Shown here piece by piece: positions 57,401 through 64,000 of a stretch of DNA of 64,000 nucleotides. A model generated the notes under the pieces. That model was not told the DNA's origin. It did not search any database and saw only the letters and a program-made list of their open reading frames with translations. The stretch is from Hydrogenophaga sp. RAC07 (GTDB taxonomy: Bacteria; Pseudomonadota; Gammaproteobacteria; Burkholderiales; Burkholderiaceae_C). Position 1 is the first letter of the stretch, and the number at the start of each line of letters is the position of its first letter. The stretch spans positions 3,782,001 through 3,846,000 of the forward strand of contig NZ_CP016449.1 in the NCBI RefSeq assembly GCF_001713375.1. The letters are read 5' to 3'. The position numbers and the translations under genes were made by a program.

Positions 57401-57904
57401 TCAGGCGGTCTGCTGCAGGAAATACACCAGGTCCAGCTCGGGTGCGGGCTGGCCGAGCACGGTGAGCGCCGCGCTGATCTGGCCCCGGTGGTGCGTGCCG
57501 TGGTTGAACACGTGCGCCAGCGTGGCGGCGAAGGGCAGGCTCATCGCCTGGCCGCGCATGTTGGTGTACGCCAGCTTTCCATCGAAGCGCTCGGCGGGCC
57601 AGCTGGTGATCAGCGGCTCCCACACCTTGGCGCCGCCTTTGAGGGCCTGCGCCAGGCGGTCGCGCTCGGGTTCGACCTCCATTTCAAGTTCGACTTTCGG
57701 GCTCTCGCCCCGAGCAAAGCGCCGCTGCCAGAGCATGTGCTCGCCCACCAGCAGGTGGTTGAGCGTGCCGTGGATGCTTTTGAAGAACAGGCGCAGGTCG
57801 CGCCGGTAATCGAATTCGTTGACGGGCTCGATGGCTGCGATCAACCGCTCGGTGGCCCACACGTTGTAGCGGGCGAGCTGGGTGAAGTGCTGGTGCGCGT
57901 CCAT
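57401..57904 (-). CDS. DinB/YfiT-like four-helix metalloprotein
   Basis: The 167-residue protein has the DinB-fold arrangement of metal-binding histidines: one in LNHLLVGEHMLW near residue 45 and two in HVFNHGTHHRGQ near 140. Such proteins bind nickel or zinc and include thiol-dependent transferases. It lies between liuB and the acyl-CoA dehydrogenase gene, separated by only 4 bases from liuB. Its task there is unknown. Confidence 0.85.
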   Translation of the reverse strand: MDAHQHFTQLARYNVWATERLIAAIEPVNEFDYRRDLRLFFKSIHGTLNHLLVGEHMLWQRRFARGESPKVELEMEVEPERDRLAQALKGGAKVWEPLITSWPAERFDGKLAYTNMRGQAMSLPFAATLAHVFNHGTHHRGQISAALTVLGQPAPELDLVYFLQQTA

Positions 57905-57908
57905 GGCG

Positions 57909-59531
57909 TCACATCCGGAAAACACCAAACTTCGGCTCGCCGATCGGCGTGTTGAGCGCGGCGGACAAGGCCAGGCCCAGCACACGCCGAGTGTCGGCCG
58001 GGTCGATCACACCGTCGTCCCACAGGCGCGCGCTGGAGTAATAAGGGTGCGACTGGTGGGCGAACTGGTCGAGCACCGGCTGTTTGAAGGCGGCCTCTTC
58101 CTCGGCGCTCCAGGTGCCGCCGCGGGCTTCGATGCCGTCGCGCTTGACGGTGGCCAGCACGCCGGCGGCCTGCTCGCCGCCCATGACGCAGATGCGCGCG
58201 TTGGGCCACATCCAGAGGAAACGCGGGCTGTAGGCACGGCCGCACATGCCGTAGTTGCCGGCGCCGTAGCTGCCGCCGATGATCACGGTGAACTTCGGAA
58301 CACTGGCGGTGGCCACGGCGGTGACCATCTTGGCACCGTGGCGCGCAATGCCTTCGCTCTCGTACTTCTTGCCGACCATGAAGCCGGTGATGTTCTGCAG
58401 GAACAAGAGCGGCACCTTGCGTTGGCAGCAGAGTTCGATGAAGTGCGCGCCCTTCTGCGCGCTCTCGGAGAACAACACGCCGTTGTTGGCGACGATGCCG
58501 ATCGGCATGCCCTCGATGTGCGCGAAGCCGCAGACCAGCGTGGCGCCGAAGCGCGCCTTGAATTCATGGAACTCGCTGCCGTCGACGATGCGGGCAATGA
58601 TTTCGCGCACGTCGTATGGCTTGCGCGTGTCGGTGGGGATCACGCCGTAGATGTCTTCGGTGGGGTAGAGCGGTGCGCGCGGCTCGCGCAGGGCCTGCGT
58701 GGCGATCTTGCGTTTGTTGAGCGTGGCCACGGCCTGGCGCGCCAGGGCGAGCGCGTGTGCATCGTTCTGCGCCAGGTGATCGGCCACACCCGAGAGGCGC
58801 GTGTGCACATCGCCACCACCCAGGTCTTCGGCGCTCACGATCTCGCCAATGGCCGCCTTCACCAGCGGTGGGCCACCGAGAAAGATGGTGCCCTGGTTCT
58901 TGACAATGATGGTCTCGTCGCTCATGGCGGGCACATACGCCCCGCCGGCCGTGCACGAGCCCATGACCACCGCGATCTGCGCGATGCCGTTGGCGCTCAT
59001 GTTGGCCTGGTTGTAGAAGATGCGCCCGAAGTGGTCGCGGTCGGGGAACACGTCGTCCTGGTTCGGCAGATTGGCACCGCCCGAGTCCACCAGGTAGATG
59101 CAGGTGAGGTTGTTCTGCATCGCCACCTCTTGCGCCCGCAGGTGCTTCTTCACGGTCATGGGGTAGTAGGTGCCGCCCTTGACCGTGGCGTCGTTGCAGA
59201 CGATGAGGCAGTCAACCCCGCTCACGCGGCCGATGCCGGTGATCACGCCGGCGCAGGGCGCACTGTCGGTGCCGTCGCGGTCGGGGTACATGTTGAGCGC
59301 GGCCAGCGGACTCAGTTCCAGAAACGGCGTGCCCGGGTCCAGCAGCATCTGCACGCGATCACGCGGCAGCAACTTGCCGCGTTTGGTGTGCTTGGCGCGT
59401 GCGGCCTCGCCGCCGCCGAAGGTGGACTTGGCCACCTGCGCCCTGAGGTCGTCCACCACCGCGCGCATGGCGGCGGCATTGGCCTGAAAGTCGGCAGAGC
59501 GGGCGTTGAGTTGTGTCTCCAGGGTCGACAT
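57909..59531 (-). CDS. liuB: Methylcrotonyl-CoA carboxylase, carboxyltransferase beta subunit (LiuB)
   Basis: The 540-residue carboxyltransferase has both crotonase-like halves, with [53 protein letters not shown] and the C-terminal [17 protein letters not shown]. It transfers CO2 from biotin on LiuD to 3-methylcrotonyl-CoA. A Phe/Gly difference reported to separate methylcrotonyl- from geranyl-CoA carboxylases was not checked. It is the first gene of the liu operon, transcribed divergently from the AraC-type gene. Confidence 0.93.
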   Translation of the reverse strand: MSTLETQLNARSADFQANAAAMRAVVDDLRAQVAKSTFGGGEAARAKHTKRGKLLPRDRVQMLLDPGTPFLELSPLAALNMYPDRDGTDSAPCAGVITGIGRVSGVDCLIVCNDATVKGGTYYPMTVKKHLRAQEVAMQNNLTCIYLVDSGGANLPNQDDVFPDRDHFGRIFYNQANMSANGIAQIAVVMGSCTAGGAYVPAMSDETIIVKNQGTIFLGGPPLVKAAIGEIVSAEDLGGGDVHTRLSGVADHLAQNDAHALALARQAVATLNKRKIATQALREPRAPLYPTEDIYGVIPTDTRKPYDVREIIARIVDGSEFHEFKARFGATLVCGFAHIEGMPIGIVANNGVLFSESAQKGAHFIELCCQRKVPLLFLQNITGFMVGKKYESEGIARHGAKMVTAVATASVPKFTVIIGGSYGAGNYGMCGRAYSPRFLWMWPNARICVMGGEQAAGVLATVKRDGIEARGGTWSAEEEAAFKQPVLDQFAHQSHPYYSSARLWDDGVIDPADTRRVLGLALSAALNTPIGEPKFGVFRM

Positions 59532-59645
59532 GGTGCGGTCCTGTCAGGTTGTCTTGTGGGGGATCGGGTCATTTTGTCGGATAGCGGCGGTGCCGTGGCG
59601 GTCACATGGGTTGCAAATGCTGCCAACGGGCTTGAAAATCCGGGT

Positions 59646-60698
59646 ATGTCCCAAGCCACCCACCGACGCCCCGCCCAACCAACCGACGCTGCCCGGTTGA
59701 TCGGAGGCCCGGCTCTCACGCCGATGGCCCTGGTTCGGGGCATGGTGCTGGCCTACCAGGCGCGCGGCATGGACCCGTCAGACGCGCTGGAGCAGGCACA
59801 AATAACGCCAGCACAACTCAGGAAACCGGGTGCCAGCATCACCGCCACCCAGATGGAGGTCATCTCGGGGGCGGCCATGCGCGAACTCGATGACGAAGCC
59901 CTGGGCTGTTTTTCCCGGCCCCTGCCCTGGGGCAGCTACGGCATGCTCGCGCGCGCGTCGCTCTCCAGCCCCACGCTGGGCGTGGCGCTCAAACGCTGGT
60001 GTCGCCACCATCGCCTGCTGGCACCCGATGCATCTCTGGCGGTGGAAGTGGACGGCGAGGTGACCAGCATCGCGCTGCACCTGCAGCGCGACCCGGGGCC
60101 CATGGCAGAACTCTGTGCGGTCTCGCTGCTGCGCAACATCCATGGTCTGGCGAGCTGGTATGTGGATTCACGCGTCGCCTTGCTCGGCGCGCAGTTCCCT
60201 TACGCCGCGCCGCGCCACGCCGAGGCCTACGCCGTGCTGTTCGACGGACCGATACGGTTTGACGCGGAGCACGCGGCCATCCGCTTCGACGCGCGCTACC
60301 TGAGCCTGCCGGTGCGCCGCGATGAGGTGGCCATGAACCAGCTGCTGCAGCGCGCCCTGCCCCTGACGGTGCGTTCCTACCGGCGCGACCGCCTGCTGGT
60401 GCAGCGCGTGCGTCAGTTGCTGGCCAGCCGCGCGCAAGACGCCCACAACGCCAACGACCTGGCCGCGCTGCTCAACACCTCACCGCGCACGCTGCACCGG
60501 CAACTGAAAGACGAAGGCGCGTCCTTGCAGCGCCTGAAAGACGAGGTGCGCAGGCAACTCGCCACCGAGCTGCTGTTGCGGAGTCACAAACCCATCAAGC
60601 AGGTGGCCGAGGCGGCGGGCTTTCTGAACGAGAAAAGTTTCATCCGTGCCTTCAAGGGCTGGACCGGCAAGTCACCGGGCGATTTCCGGAGCCAGTGA
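59646..60698 (+). CDS. AraC-family regulator, OruR/ArgR-like, with Arabinose_bd_2-type sensor domain
   Basis: The 350-residue protein has a long N-terminal sensor region (about 15-220, PF12625-type) and a C-terminal AraC double helix-turn-helix (about 245-345) with NDLAALLNTSPRTLHRQLKD and AEAAGFLNEKSFIRAFKGWTG. It faces liuB across 114 bases, so it probably controls the liu operon, in which the usual MerR-type LiuR is missing from the window. The end of the gene overlaps the HAD phosphatase gene by 27 bases on the other strand. Confidence 0.9.
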   Translation: MSQATHRRPAQPTDAARLIGGPALTPMALVRGMVLAYQARGMDPSDALEQAQITPAQLRKPGASITATQMEVISGAAMRELDDEALGCFSRPLPWGSYGMLARASLSSPTLGVALKRWCRHHRLLAPDASLAVEVDGEVTSIALHLQRDPGPMAELCAVSLLRNIHGLASWYVDSRVALLGAQFPYAAPRHAEAYAVLFDGPIRFDAEHAAIRFDARYLSLPVRRDEVAMNQLLQRALPLTVRSYRRDRLLVQRVRQLLASRAQDAHNANDLAALLNTSPRTLHRQLKDEGASLQRLKDEVRRQLATELLLRSHKPIKQVAEAAGFLNEKSFIRAFKGWTGKSPGDFRSQ

Positions 60699-61340
60699 AT
60701 CGAGCAGGTCGTGCATGCGGTGGAACACACGGTGTACGGGCAGTCCGGCAAAGGCGCGGCCATGGCCCTCGGGGCAATAGCCCCACACCGTGGCGCCCGC
60801 CGCCAGGCCGGCCTGCGCGCCGGTGCCGGTGTCTTCGATCACAAGACAACGCGCCGGGTCGACGCCCAGGTGCGCCGCTGCGGCCAGGTACACGTCGGGC
60901 GCGGGCTTGGAGCGGGGCTGGTCGTGCCCGCTGAAGATGCGGTCGCCAAAGTAGGGCTCCATGCCCGCCATCTCGATCTGCATCACGACCTTCGGCCGGT
61001 CCGCACCCGAGGCGCAGGCGATGCGCCCACCCGCGTGGCGGTGCGCAGCCATCACCACGTCGATCGCACCCACCACCGGCTGCAGCTCCGCGCGCAGACG
61101 TGCGTCGCGCCGTGCGTAAAACGCGCGCATCCATGCCTCGGTCAGCGGCTGCCCGGTTTCGGCCTCGATGCGCTCGCGTTCGTCGCGAACCGCCTTGCCA
61201 ATGAAGATCTGCATGCACTCGGCCTGCGTGAGCGCCCAGCCGCTCTCGTTGAGCACCTCGCGCAGCACGCCGTTGGTGATGGGCTCGCTGTCCACGAGCA
61301 CACCGTCGCAATCAAACAGAACGCCCTCGAATCGCGTCAC
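60672..61340 (-). CDS. HAD-superfamily phosphatase (Gph/beta-PGM type)
   Basis: The 222-residue enzyme has the HAD start VLFDCDGVLVDSEP, a helical cap and the motifs ACASGADRPKV, HDQPRSKPAPDVYL and VIEDTGTGAQAGLAAGA. The group includes phosphoglycolate phosphatases and phosphoglucomutases; the substrate is open. The start is GTG at 61340 because it overlaps the YchJ-like stop (GTGA). It lies last in a coupled three-gene group. Confidence 0.87.
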   Translation of the reverse strand: MTRFEGVLFDCDGVLVDSEPITNGVLREVLNESGWALTQAECMQIFIGKAVRDERERIEAETGQPLTEAWMRAFYARRDARLRAELQPVVGAIDVVMAAHRHAGGRIACASGADRPKVVMQIEMAGMEPYFGDRIFSGHDQPRSKPAPDVYLAAAAHLGVDPARCLVIEDTGTGAQAGLAAGATVWGYCPEGHGRAFAGLPVHRVFHRMHDLLDSLAPEIAR

Positions 61341-61711
61341 AACAGGTCTCCATCCACATACAACCAATGCCCGTCTTCGCGCACGAAGCGGCTGCGCTCG
61401 TGCAGGCGTTGCCCTCTGCCCTGCAGGCGCGAGCGGGCGACAAACTCCACTTCGGCGTGGGCGGCGTCGACAGGCGTGTGCCGCTTCACCTCCAGCCCCA
61501 GCCATTTCACGCCCGCATCGAAATCAAGCGATGGCGGGCGCGTGCTCGTGTGCCAGGTGGCCAGCAGGTGCGCCGCGTTGCCGCGCACAAAGGCGGTGTA
61601 GCGCGAGCGCATGAGCGATTCGGCGTCGGGCGCGGGCACACCGGTGCCGATGTAGCGGCCGCAGCAGGCCTCGAAGGTCGCATTTCGACCGCACGGGCAC
61701 GGATCCTTCAT
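61337..61711 (-). CDS. YchJ-like SEC-C motif protein
   Basis: The 124-residue protein begins with the SEC-C zinc-binding motif CPCGRNATFEACCGRY and continues with an NTF2-like fold containing SLMRSRYTAFVRGNAAHLL and FVARSRLQGRG. This fits UPF0225/YchJ. Function is not known. It overlaps rhodanese and the HAD gene by four bases each. Confidence 0.9.
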   Translation of the reverse strand: MKDPCPCGRNATFEACCGRYIGTGVPAPDAESLMRSRYTAFVRGNAAHLLATWHTSTRPPSLDFDAGVKWLGLEVKRHTPVDAAHAEVEFVARSRLQGRGQRLHERSRFVREDGHWLYVDGDLL

Positions 61712-62133
61712 CCGGCCTTCCTGGCCTTGCGCTGCTCGAGCGTCTCGACCGGCGCGCCTTGCTTCACCCAGTCGGCGAAGCCGCCACCGATGTGGGCCAC
61801 GTTGGTCATACCCATGTCCTGCAGGGCCTTGGTGGCCAGGGCGCTGCGCCAGCCGGCGCCGCAGAACAGCACGAACTCCTTGTTCTCGTCGGCGAACACC
61901 GGCTTGAAGTACGGTGAGGCCGGGTCGACCCAGAACTCGAGCATGCCGCGCGGCGCGTGCAAGGCACCGACCGCCGTGCCTTCACGTTCGAGTTCGCGCA
62001 CATCGCGGATGTCCACCAACTGCAGGCGGGCATCGCCAGCCGCCAGCCGCGCCTGGATCTCGGCCACGCTGTGGGTGGTGATCTGTGCGCTGGCCTCGGC
62101 CACGAGCGCCTGGGATCCTTTGGTGATGGGCAT
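61708..62133 (-). CDS. Rhodanese-like sulfurtransferase
   Basis: The 141-residue single-domain rhodanese has the catalytic cysteine in VLFCGAGWRSALATKAL near residue 92 and the LVDIRDVRELEREG segment. Such proteins pass sulfane sulfur to an acceptor. The C-terminal motif HIGGGFADWVKQG is conserved. It leads the rhodanese-YchJ-HAD group. Confidence 0.9.
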   Translation of the reverse strand: MPITKGSQALVAEASAQITTHSVAEIQARLAAGDARLQLVDIRDVRELEREGTAVGALHAPRGMLEFWVDPASPYFKPVFADENKEFVLFCGAGWRSALATKALQDMGMTNVAHIGGGFADWVKQGAPVETLEQRKARKAG

Positions 62134-62235
62134 GTTGTGTCTCCGTTGGGTACGGAATTATCGATGCCCTTGCAGCGGCCGGGTCTTGCGCTGCGGGTGT
62201 TCAATGCGGCTTTTGCCAGACCCGAGAGAACCCGC

Positions 62236-62940
62236 ATGAACGCACTGGACAGCTTCCCCATCACGAAACAATGGCCGGCCCGGTTTGCCGACCGCCTGCA
62301 GCTGTATTCGCTGCCCACGCCCAACGGCGTGAAGGTCTCCATCTTGCTGGAAGAGACCGGCCTGCCCTACGAGCCGCACCTGGTGAGCTTCGAGACCAAC
62401 GACCAGATGTCGCCGGCCTTTCTCTCGCTCAATCCGAACAACAAGATTCCTGCCATCCTCGACCCCGACGGGCCGGGTGGGAAGCCGCTGGCGCTGTTCG
62501 AGTCGGGCGCCATCCTGGTCTACCTGGCCGAGAAGACCGGGCAGTTCCTGCCCAAGGACCCCGCGGCCCGCTACGAGACCCTGCAGTGGCTCATGTTCCA
62601 GATGGGAGGCGTGGGCCCGATGTTGGGCCAGCTCGGCTTCTTCCACAAATTCGCCGGCAAGGACTTCGAGGACAAGCGCCCGCGCGACCGTTATGCCGCC
62701 GAGACCAGGCGCCTGCTCGGCGTGCTGAACCAGCGCATGACCGGGCGCGACTGGATCATGGGACAGGACTACACGATTGCCGACATCGCCATCTGGCCCT
62801 GGGTGCGCAACCTGGTGGGCTTCTACGGCGCGGGCGATCTGGTGGGCTTCAGCGACTTTGCCGAACTGCCGCGCGTGCTCGCGGCCTTCGAACAACGACC
62901 CGCGGTGCAACGCGGCCTGAGCATCCCCGCCAGAAGCTGA
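62236..62940 (+). CDS. Glutathione S-transferase (YfcG/YghU-like, disulfide-bond reductase type)
   Basis: The 234-residue protein has a thioredoxin-like N-terminal domain with LYSLPTPNGVKVSILLEETG, the cis-Pro NNKIPAI and ESGAILVYLAEKTG glutathione-binding segments, and an all-helical C-terminal domain with DYTIADIAIWPWVRN. The pattern matches the Nu-class YfcG/YghU group that reduces disulfides of glutathione adducts. The ATG at 62236 fits the family length. Confidence 0.9.
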   Translation: MNALDSFPITKQWPARFADRLQLYSLPTPNGVKVSILLEETGLPYEPHLVSFETNDQMSPAFLSLNPNNKIPAILDPDGPGGKPLALFESGAILVYLAEKTGQFLPKDPAARYETLQWLMFQMGGVGPMLGQLGFFHKFAGKDFEDKRPRDRYAAETRRLLGVLNQRMTGRDWIMGQDYTIADIAIWPWVRNLVGFYGAGDLVGFSDFAELPRVLAAFEQRPAVQRGLSIPARS

Positions 62941-62970
62941 AGCGCAACGAGAGAGGTACCACCAACCAAG

Positions 62971-63052
62971 GATGCCGCAGAACTGGCTTTGCCAGGCCGC
63001 AGGCATCGCCTCCTTGAGGGGGTGACGCGCTGAAAGCGCGGCGCGGGGGTGG
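62971..63052. repeat. Comamonadaceae-type interspersed GC-rich repeat, copy C (inverted, diverged)
   Basis: In the opposite orientation to copies A and B, GCCGCAGAACTGGCTTTGCC, GGCCGCAGGCATCGCC and TCCTTGAGGGGGTGACGC recall the same element, with more changes than between A and B. It fills the gap between the GST gene and the trkH stop and also contains a GCGC-rich stem. Confidence 0.65.
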
Positions 63053-63054
63053 AC

Positions 63055-64000
63055 CTACTTCCTCCAGAAGTGGCCGGTGAACAGAACGAGCACGGTCAGC
63101 AGTTCGAGCCGGCCGAGCAACATCGCGAACGTCAGCACCCAGATCTGGAAATCGTTGAGCACGCCGAAGTTGCTCGCCGGGCCCACCAGGCCCAGACCGG
63201 GGCCGATGTTGTTGACCGTGGCCACCACAGCCGAAAACGAGGTCACGATGTCCAGTCCGGTGAACAGCAGCAGCATGGTCAAGCCCATGGTGGCAGCACC
63301 GTAAATCAGCATGTAGCCGAACACGGCGGTCATGACCGCGTTGGGCATGATGGCCCCGCCCAGCGTGACCGGGTTGACCACGCGCGGATGCACGATGCGA
63401 ACCAGTTCGCGCCGCGCCTGCTTGATGAGCAGCACCATGCGCACCAGCTTGATGCCACCGCCGGTGGAGCCGGCGCACGACACAAAACACCCCAGGAACA
63501 TGAGCAGCACCGGTGCGAACACCGGCCACTGCGCGTAGTCGGTGGACGCGTAACCGGTGGTGGTGGCCACCGACACCACGTGAAACGCGCTGGTGCGCAA
63601 AGCCTCGGGAAAGTCGGGGATCACACCCTGCGCCGTGAGCAGCACAGCCACCAACAACACCGACACCACCAGCACGCTCACATAGGTGCGGATCTCGCGG
63701 TCGCGCGTCAAAGGCCGCAGCGAGCGCTGGCGCAGCACGATGAAGTAACGCATGAAGCTCACCCCGGCCAGCACCATGAACACCGTGGCCACGGCTTCTA
63801 TCGTCGGCGAATCCCAGTAACCAAAGCTCGCGTCGTGCGACGAAAATCCGCCCAGGCCCATGGTGGTGCACATGTGCATGAAGGCGTCGGCCCAGCTCAT
63901 GCCGGCCCAGCGGTAGGCCCCCATGCAGGCCACCGAAAACAGCACATACACGCCCCACAGACCCCGCGCCGTCTCGGAAATGCGGGGCGTGAACTTGGTG
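63055..64000 (-). CDS. trkH: TrkH-type potassium transport subunit, C-terminal part (5' end outside window)
   Basis: The frame remains open to the window edge, leaving 314 residues and the stop codon. It shows the repeated pore-loop segments of the Trk/Ktr family: TTMGLGGFSSHD, SVATTTGYASTDY and VNNIGPGLGLVGP, plus long membrane helices and a final basic FWRK. TrkH forms the potassium channel subunit and works with the cytoplasmic gate TrkA, not present here. The first one-third to one-half of the gene lies beyond the window. Confidence 0.92.
   Translation of the reverse strand, partial: TKFTPRISETARGLWGVYVLFSVACMGAYRWAGMSWADAFMHMCTTMGLGGFSSHDASFGYWDSPTIEAVATVFMVLAGVSFMRYFIVLRQRSLRPLTRDREIRTYVSVLVVSVLLVAVLLTAQGVIPDFPEALRTSAFHVVSVATTTGYASTDYAQWPVFAPVLLMFLGCFVSCAGSTGGGIKLVRMVLLIKQARRELVRIVHPRVVNPVTLGGAIMPNAVMTAVFGYMLIYGAATMGLTMLLLFTGLDIVTSFSAVVATVNNIGPGLGLVGPASNFGVLNDFQIWVLTFAMLLGRLELLTVLVLFTGHFWRK

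Overview
The window reads as a chromosomal segment of a high-GC betaproteobacterium of the order Burkholderiales, most likely family Comamonadaceae (Hydrogenophaga/Acidovorax-like). This is inferred from gene order (DUF6776-bactofilin-erpA next to rplM-rpsI; a SAH riboswitch ahead of ahcY-tlyA-metF), a double-length UvrA, short GC-rich interspersed repeats of a kind I associate with this family, and protein sequences that look Burkholderiales throughout. No tRNA, rRNA, CRISPR array, transposase or phage gene was seen. Genes are densely packed with many ATGA or TGATG stop/start overlaps.

Layout. 1-1438: the end of a LuxR-type regulator, then a secreted GlcG/HbpS-like protein translationally coupled to a secreted ankyrin protein. 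1512-8733: housekeeping (tyrS, an M23 peptidase, erpA, bactofilin, DUF6776, rpsI-rplM, rlmJ) and a CAP-domain lipoprotein. 8793-12822: the phenylacetyl-CoA epoxidase operon paaABCDE behind a TetR/PaaR-type operator. 12843-17229: ompW with an FNR-like box, then ahcY-tlyA-metF-rlpA behind a SAH riboswitch whose aptamer overlaps an intrinsic terminator. 17321-21170: a HAD phosphatase, an MFS transporter, a small tail-anchored coiled-coil protein, a YkgJ-like Cys-cluster protein and an SMP-30 lactonase. 21171-27191: a 2006-residue tandem UvrA with two palindromic repeats read through in frame. 27323-34797: an orphan branched-chain-amino-acid-type binding protein, a universal stress protein with an Anr/FNR-like promoter, and an NAD-dependent formate dehydrogenase of two subunits with a divergent ModE-HTH/binding-protein regulator.

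34799-44764 is one catabolic unit: an eight-gene operon (peptide/nickel-type ABC transporter, amidase, GntR regulator, N-carbamoyl-amino-acid-type amidohydrolase) divergent from an Asp/Glu/hydantoin racemase, with two identical TTGTATGCAA sites between them. 44766-46200 is a small operon (DsbA-like isomerase, DUF1289, YbaK). 46358-50227 holds two adjacent paralogous genes of about 640 codons that I cannot assign to any family; they are the best candidate here for something undescribed. 50255-59531 is a nine-gene leucine/isovalerate-type (liu) operon encoding both carboxylase subunits, a hydratase, an HMG-CoA lyase and an acyl-CoA dehydrogenase, mixed with unexpected passengers, and faced by an AraC/OruR-type regulator. 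60672-62940: HAD phosphatase, YchJ-like protein, rhodanese and a GST. The window ends inside a TrkH potassium-transport subunit.

Functionally the region combines core cell functions with catabolism that feeds acyl-CoA pools (phenylacetate, leucine-type branched acyl-CoA), formate oxidation to NADH, and uptake and hydrolysis of amide or carbamoyl compounds. Starts were moved from the longest open frame wherever a better ribosome site, an overlap with the preceding stop, or family length argued for it.
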